The position numbers were made by a program, and so were the translations under genes. A stretch of 64,000 nucleotides of DNA from Cordilura impudica (Eukaryota > Arthropoda > Insecta > Diptera > Scathophagidae). The DNA lies in contig OY821520.1 of NCBI GenBank assembly GCA_963682025.1, positions 3,023,305-3,087,304 of the forward strand. Reading direction: 5' to 3'. Positions 57,630 to 64,000 of this stretch are shown here, in pieces (position 1 is the first letter of the stretch; each line of letters begins with the position of its first letter). The notes beneath the pieces are model-generated. The model was not told the DNA's origin. It saw nothing but the letters and a program-made list of their open reading frames with translations, and did not search any database.

Positions 57630-58845
57630 TACAAAATTAAAAATAAAAAATGAAAAATTAAAAAATGAAAAATTAAAAACGAAAAATGAAAAATGAAAAA
57701 TAAAAAATAAAAAATGAAAAATAAAAAATGAAAAATGAAAAATCGAAAATGGAAAATAACAAATGAAAAATGAAAAATAAAAAATTAAAAATAAAAAATG
57801 AAAAATTAAAAATATAAAATGAAAAATAAGAAATGAAAAATAAAAAACGAAAAATTAAAAATAAAACAATAAAAATAAAAATTTAAAAATAAAATATTCA
57901 AAATTAAAAATAAAACATGAAAAATGAAAAATGAAAAATAAGAAATGAAGAATAAAAAAATAAAAATTAAAAATAAAAAAGGAAAAATTAAGAATAAAAA
58001 ATTAAAAATCAAAAGTGAAAAATAAAAAATTAAAATAAAAATAAAAATCAAAATCAAAATAAAAAATAAATAATAAAAAAAAAATAAATAAAAAATAAAA
58101 AATGAAAACTGAAAAATAAAATATGAAAATCAAAAATCAAAAATGAAAAACAAAAAAAAAACAATAAATTAAAAGTAGAAAATAAAAAATAAAAAGTGAA
58201 AAGTAGAAAATTAAAAACAAAAAATAAAAAATTAAAAATAAAAAATTAAAATGAAAATTACAAAATAAAAAATAAAAAATGAAAAATAAAAAATTAAAAA
58301 TGAAAAATCAAAAATGGAAAATAACAAATGAAAAATAAAAATTAAAAATAAAAAATTAAAAATAAAAATGAAAAATAAAAATGAAAAATAAAAATTGAAA
58401 AATGAAAACTCAAAAATGAAAAATAAAATATGAAAAGTAAAAAATTAAAAATAAAAAATTAAAAATTAAAAGCGAAAAATGAAAAACGATTAATGAAAAA
58501 TAAAAAATTAAAAATAAAAAATGAAATATAAAAAATTAAAAATAAAAAATGAATAATGAAAAATAAAAAATTAAAGATGAAAAATCAAAAATCAAAAATG
58601 AAAAACGAATAATAAAAAATAAAAAATGAAAAGTACAAAATTAAAAACAAAAAATGAAAAATTAAAAAATGAAAAATTACAAACGAAAAATAAAAAATAG
58701 AAAATTAAAAATTAAAAATGTAAAATAAAAAATGAATATTGAAAAATAAAAATTTAAAAATAAACATGATAAATGTAGAAGAAAATATAAAAAATAAAAA
58801 ATTAAAAATAAATAAAATAAAAAATAAAAAAAAATTAAATTAAAT
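57630..58845. repeat. AAAAATR heptamer array, right half
   Basis: Same unit types as 53690-54479. Long stretches correspond almost word for word to the left half at an offset of about 3.9 kb (for example 54205-54430 and 58105-58330). Confidence 0.9.
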
Positions 58846-59412
58846 TAGATGTTTACACATCTCCTCTGTGATCGGACTCACATGTTTTTTTTTTTTCATT
58901 TGAATATGAAAAAGTTTATATCGGATTCTATATTTATATGGGGACTAGGTCCAAAAATTGACAGATCCTGACCATATATGATAAGGACACTTACTTTTAG
59001 CAAAAACATATATAAACCAAATTTGAGAAAAATCTGTGTAATATTTTTGTTTTTTGATAGATTTAAGTGAAGATCGAGAAGCAGCTTTATATTGCGGCCA
59101 TGGCTAAGAATTGTGGATTCATTTTTGGACTACTTATGAATAGATGTAATAAACAAACGCAAAAAAAATTTAACCGAGATTTAAACGATAATTTGGATGT
59201 TACGGACTAAGTCTGAACATACACCCATTTTCACAAATTTTAATAGTGTTCGCCCTATGTTCGATAAAAGACTACATACCAAATTTCGTCAAAATATATT
59301 CGAACGAACGGACGAACATTGCTAATATAATAAAAGATGGGTCTAGTTGAAATATTTTTTAGTTACAAACATCAGCATAAACACATTATAACCTTAGCAT
59401 ATAGAGGATAAA

Positions 59413-60536
59413 AGGGATTGACCGCAACTCCAACCATCAAAACTCATCAAAAACCATTAACATTTTGCAGAATGAGCGTTTACAAATCTAGACTATAAAT
59501 CATTCAGAAATGTCGTGTATTAATTTTCCAAATTTTTTAAAATTCGATTGTATTTCTGAAATCTACTTATTTATCACATATGTCAGATATTTTTTTGTAT
59601 TTTTTGTAAAGTTTTGGCTCGAATGATCAGCTGATAAGCTGATTATTGAATCTATTTAAAAATTAAAAAAAATTGGCAGAAATTTACTCAACTATATTGT
59701 TGTTTAAAACGGTTTAGCCCACTGGGGGTTTCGCTATAGCCGAAATATTTTGGGAATCATCATAAAATATGTCTAGATTTAATTTCATGGGGGAGGGAGG
59801 GAACATCAATGACTCTTGTAAGCATTTATCAAAACGTACCCTTAATTTTCGGTTAAGAACATATTTGATTTTAAATTTTAAATTTCATCAAACAATGTCA
59901 TTTTTTATTTCTCCAGAGAGATATCGTCCTTAAAGAAGAACATTCCACAAGATTCTTCAAGAGTTCAATGTGTTTTTTAGTCTTATTTCATTAGCAATAT
60001 TATTCAAAACACAAATTAAAATTTAAGAATGCAATTGTTTAGTGAAAGAAAGTAGTGAAAGCGAAAATTCAGTCGTCAAAGCTCTGATTATAACAAGATA
60101 ATTTCAAATGAACACGCCTTCAATTCGTTTATGTTCAAAAATTTATGATAAAAAAAAACATTCCGTTTTACGTTGCTAAATATTTTCTTAACATTGTTGC
60201 TGTTGTGGATTTATTATGTGTTTAGCATAAATTAAAGCCGATTTAATTACAGAATATTTTTTTCATTCCTTTTAGAAATTTTCGTTAACCACAAACAGAA
60301 ATTACCAACAATACTATTCAATTTGCATTTTGTTATGAATGTGTGACATGACAGACAGCCACAAGTATATTTTCTCTTTTCACTCTTATTCTTCTTCTTC
60401 TTCTTTTGTATTCAAACACTATTTCGATTTGACACTTAATCATTTTTATTTTAATCGTTGTCTGCTCTAAGTTAAGAAGTCAATTGGTACTCGATTAAAT
60501 ACGAGACAATACGAACGAGTATGTTTAATAATATTT
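59413..60536. other. 1.1 kb intergenic, nothing recognised
   Basis: (TTC)n at about 60391-60405. No coding frame or repeat family of this window. Confidence 0.45.
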
Positions 60537-61298
60537 ATACCCTATACCACTTTGTGGTCAGGGTATAATGCTTTGTGGTCTTTTGTTATACCGATCGACT
60601 TAGAGTCACTTTCTGAGTCCATTTAGCGATGTCCGTCCGTCCGTCTGTGTGTCCATGTAAACCTTTTAATAAAACTACAGGTCGCAAATATGAATATATG
60701 AATATATTTTGATGAAATTTAGTATGTTAGCTTCCACTGGCCATAGGATGAACTTAATAGAAATTGGTGAAAATCGCTTCATGTTCAGACCTGGTTCCCA
60801 TACAAATGATCCCTATTAGATCGACTTAAATTGCCATAAGATCCAAATTACCATATAGATCTCGGTCAATTTGGGTTTGTTTATGTTTACTACATCCATT
60901 TATCAGTAGTCCAAAAATAAACCCTATAGGACAATTCTTAGTCATAGGCCCCATATGAAGCTGACTCCCGATCTTCACTTAAATCTATAAAAAACAAAAA
61001 TATTGCACAGATTTTTCTCAAATTTGGTCTGTATTTGTTTTTGCAAAAAATATGTGACCTTACCAAGTATGGTCAGGATCGGTTCATATTTCGACCTAGT
61101 TCCCATATAAATATTGCATCCGATATAAACTTTTTCATATCCGAAGGCAAAAAATTAATTATAACGCCTCTCAAATTTGATTTATGCTCATTTTGCATAT
61201 AGACATAATTAGTTGGACATAAGAGATAGGGCCTCTAAACGCATGGTATAGGGTATCGTGTAGTCAGTCTAGATCGACTATAATTTTTTTACTTGTTT
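60537..61298 (-). mobile_element. Family A repeat, near-complete reverse copy
   Basis: 'ataccctataccactttgtg' to 'gtctagatcgactataattt'. GTCCGTCCGTCTGTGTGTCC at 60631. The palindrome is degraded to GTCAGTCTAGATCGAC. Confidence 0.88.
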
Positions 61299-62160
61299 TA
61301 CATATGTACGACTACATGCAAGCATTCAATGAACTTAACAAAAACAACAAAAAAAAAGCAAATAAACAAAAAAAAAAGTGCAAACTTTTTTCGTCTTGAT
61401 GAATGATATTTCTTTATGTTTTCGTTAATACTTTCTTATTAAACTTGGCCAAGTTTATAAAAAATGCGTGCCAAATATTAATATAACGCTTTCAATTTTT
61501 CGAATTTAATTTAAATTAAATTTTTGCTTAATAATGTATTTTTTTCTTTTTCAAGCTAACAACTTTTTATTTTAACAGTTTTAACTTTACGATGTATTTT
61601 ATGAATTCAATTGCTGTTAAGTAAAAGACGTTTTTCATTTACATTTTTTATTTCTATTTATTTTTTTTTTTATATTAAAACGCTATGAAATAAAAAAAGA
61701 TATAAATAAATTTTAATAAGGAAAATAAAAGAAGAAAGTTTTTGTTAGAATGGATATAAACTTTTTCAGTCAGTGACCCAAAAGTTTAATTATACTTCGT
61801 TGCCTATTTTAGATCAAACATATGAAAACGAACAGTAAACTTTTTTTAGACCACTTACATATATCGATTTGTAAGTAAAGATATCGAAATTTGGCTGATG
61901 TTTTTGAGCAGATAATATTTTATAATGAGACCGCTAACGGATTAAATTTCGATATTAAAATAAGCAAAAAAAAAAAAAAAACATACATTAACACATTCGA
62001 TCCCAAACCCCTTTTAACTGTAAAATATTTGAGTTTTTTCTTTATAAAATTTATCTTATTGAACTTTTCAATCTTTATATATAAATAATAATCAAACCCA
62101 TAAAAACAAAGTTTTTATTAAAACTTTTTCTTTCCTTATGTAGTATATGAGATTTGAATA
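61299..62160. other. Intergenic, nothing recognised
   Basis: AT-rich with A and T runs; the 65-codon frame at 61891 shows no family features. Confidence 0.4.
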
Positions 62161-63770
62161 TCTCCGTGACTGTGTGTGACAATATAAAAATTAATCATTG
62201 GCCACAACAAGTCTATGGACAAAATTTCAGATCGATCGGATGAGGGGAAGTGAGGTTTTAATCTCTCCGTGACTGTGCGTGACTGTGCTTGACTATGTCA
62301 AAGTTAATTTTTTTCACAACAAGTGTATGGACCAAGTTTCAGATCGATCGGATGAGGGGAAATGATATTTAGATCACTTCGTGACTGTGCGTCACGAACA
62401 AGACTATTGGCCAAGTTTGAGATCAATTGGATAAGGGGGAATGGAGTTGCCCCATGACAGACAGACAGACAGAGAGTATGAGTTAAAAGAAAGTGTTTTA
62501 TAAGCAGCATTGTCTTTGTAATTGATTTTCTCTGTGGTGCGTGAAGTGATTTTATTTCTAAAAATTTCCCGTGGAAGGTGAAATCAATACCAAAGTTTTT
62601 ATGTATATACGGTCGTTGTATATCAAGTGGGCGTGGCACCCCCATATAAAATGATGTAAGTACTTAGGCCTTCATCCCTGTTTATAAATTAGAAATGTGG
62701 GTATTAGACCCGAAAATGGCCGAGATCGAACCAGTGGGCGTGGTACCTACAATACAAAACATATATCTGGAGTAACACGAAAACAACTTTCATTCAACTT
62801 AGTCTGTGAGTAGTGATTATGTATGTGAGTAGGTGAGTCAAAATGGGCGCGTTCAAAAAGTGGGCATGGCACGTCCCATAGAAACTAAATTAGTAAAATA
62901 AAATATCTGAAGTAAAATGACAGCAAAAGACCTCAAACTTAGTATGAGTACATAAGTTATCAATGTGAGTAGTTGTTGAAAAAAAATAGTTAGGATTGGA
63001 CCAGTGGACATGGCAACTATAAAAAGCAAATATTTAATACCATATATCTGTAGTACGACAATAGTGAAGGCCTTGAAACTTTGTGCAAGTTTATAAATTA
63101 TTCTACCTAAAAATGGGCGGAATCAGAACAGTGAATATAAGAAAAATTAATTAGGGATATTTGTACATTAGGGTGACAGCCATTTTCTTTTTTTTTGTAA
63201 TTTCAAGACGTGCTGGTCGGATTATTGTGACACTGGATCTAAAACTTTAGTGCGATAATAATTTAGAACGGCATAACAATAGACGAGAAGCAAACTACTT
63301 TACATAAGATCCTTCTGGGATCAGGAGAATACAAAAATGTTGTTGTTGTAAATTATTTCAATGTCTTTAAAAATGTGAGCTCGATTTTCTTAATCAAGTG
63401 GTCTGCGGCGCATTTATTGCCTGGGGAACTTGATATAACTTGGCTGTTTTTCAACCGATAATGGATTTGGTTGTTTTATTAGAAAGATAATTTACTCTAG
63501 ATTATTTTTTATTAATTAATTTAACTGAAACGCAATTATTAATATCAAGATTTTTGTGGAAAAAGGTTTTTTTTTTTTTGATAATTTTTACATATAAATT
63601 CATATTTGAACTTTGAACTCAATGCGCGTCCAGAAAGCATTGTCCGATTTGGCTCAAAATTTTTGTGCACTAAAGTTTTAGATCCAGTGTCACAATAATC
63701 CGACCCGCACACCTCAAAATTCGATCCATGAATTTTGTTGAGCCGTAGCGAAGCACGACATAATAAGGAT
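62161..63770 (+). mobile_element. Family G composite repeat
   Basis: Starts with three ~107-bp units headed 'tctccgtgactgtg' (62161, 62264, about 62374), each with 'cagatcgatcggatgagggg' or a variant. A CAGACAGACAGACAGAG tract follows at 62458-62474. Four blocks of 'agtgggcgtgg-acc-ccata' then lie at about 62629, 62733, 62861 and 63003. It closes with 'gccgtagcgaagcacgacat', the inverse of a block at 38366. Probably related to the Helitron-like element ending at 38687. Confidence 0.55.
63215..63705. repeat. Perfect 39-bp inverted repeat enclosing ~410 bp
   Basis: 63215-63253 (GGTCGGATTATTGTGACACT, ending in CTTTAGTGC) and 63667-63705 are exact reverse complements. The flanks diverge at once on both sides. 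No ORF between them. Could be the TIRs of a young MITE inside family G or one inverted duplication. Confidence 0.85.
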
Positions 63771-63783
63771 ATGTTGCATAGTA

Positions 63784-64000
63784 TCTATAATATTAATAGG
63801 CTAGGCGTTTTTTTTACCAATGTTTTGTTCTACCGTTTTATACCGATTTTGATCAACCTTACATTATTTGAAAGGTATTTATTTTCAGCTGTTCACCAGA
63901 TTTACAGAATTTTAAATTTTTTCCTTTATTTTGAGTTAATTGCATTTAAAGTTGCTACTAAAACTTTCATAAAATTATACATATGCTATGTGTGTTTTTA
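63784..64000 (+). mobile_element. Non-autonomous Helitron, copy 7, cut by the window edge
   Basis: A|TCTATAATATTAATAGGC at 63784, then the shared 'gttttgttctaccgtttta' and 'aattgcatttaaagttgcta' blocks. The 3' end lies beyond the window. Confidence 0.9.

Larger units (their letters stand above)
53550..58884 (+). mobile_element. Family F element with a giant 7-bp array, itself hit by family B
   Basis: GATGTGTAAACATC at 53550 with 'tacgcgcaggcgggtaaaaa', 'cacaatacaatcataaaaac' and 'gtgaaaaaattatgatatgt'. The end is GATGTTTACACATC, then GATCGGACTCACATG, at 58884. The split family A repeat gives the empty site in an oligo-T stretch. Interior: 7-bp array 53690-54479, family B 54480-57626, array 57630-58845. 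Confidence 0.8.
53404..59412 (+). mobile_element. Family A repeat split by a family F element
   Basis: Left part 53404-53549 ('gtaggaaaattattgtcggt' to 'gctttgttgctaattttt') and right part about 58885-59412 ('tgaatatgaaaaagtttata' to 'catatagaggataaaag') are consecutive segments of family A, as seen by comparison with 36701-37487. The GTCY tract is largely lost (GAACGGACGAAC near 59302). Confidence 0.8.

Noticed and set aside
1..64000. tRNA, rRNA or CRISPR-like structures
   Set aside because: No cloverleaf with a GGTTCGAAT-type arm and no spacer-separated direct repeats were found; regular repeats here are satellites or transposon parts.

Overview
This looks like AT-rich nuclear DNA from a higher (brachyceran) fly, probably a calyptrate-like schizophoran. 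The evidence is short introns with GTAAGT-type donors, a recognisable mei-217/mei-218 locus, and several fly-type mobile elements: Jockey-like non-LTR elements, rosa/Tc1-like elements, Helitrons, and dispersed repeats carrying GTCC/GTCT tracts. There is no sign of prokaryotic or organellar sequence.

Host genes are confined to the first 7 kb. Positions 3-104 may be the 3' end of an upstream coding exon. On the minus strand, 2732-6686 holds a nine-exon meiotic locus. Every splice junction I placed keeps frame. The first four exons encode a 298-residue MEI-217-like protein (MCM N-terminal domain with a zinc-binding CCCC set). A second ORF starts 22 nt before the end of the first and runs through exons 4-9, giving a 734-residue MEI-218-like protein (degenerate MCM AAA+ domain). 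The overlap matches the dicistronic organisation known in Drosophila. Together the two ORFs reconstitute one split MCM-like protein of the crossover-promoting mei-MCM complex.

From 7 kb to the end the window is a mosaic of mobile elements, many of them nested. The recurring families are: (A) a ~785 bp dispersed repeat with a GTCY tract, at least ten copies; (B) a repeat beginning with a TTCGGC-GCCGAA hairpin and ending in a TACCCTC/GAGGGTA palindrome; (E) fragments shared by 24.2, 27.2 and 37.9 kb; (F) an element with 14 bp subterminal inverted repeats inserted in oligo-T that carries expandable 7-bp arrays; (G) a repeat with 'gtgggcgtgg' blocks; and a ~330-377 bp non-autonomous Helitron, seven copies. 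Five degenerate non-LTR retrotransposons (8.6, 23.7, 28.2, 34.4 and 42.9-50.9 kb), a rosa-like DD41D mariner, a Tc1-like relic, MITEs and a foldback element are also present.

The best stratigraphy is at 42.9-50.9 kb. There a minus-strand Jockey-like element is split by a family A copy and by a 5.5 kb DNA transposon (45053-50568). That transposon carries a broken, intron-containing gene with blocks that recall RAG1/Transib transposases, and it is itself hit by a Helitron. A second stack lies at 53.4-59.4 kb, where B sits inside the 7-bp array of F, and F sits inside A. Stretches with nothing recognisable are listed as such.
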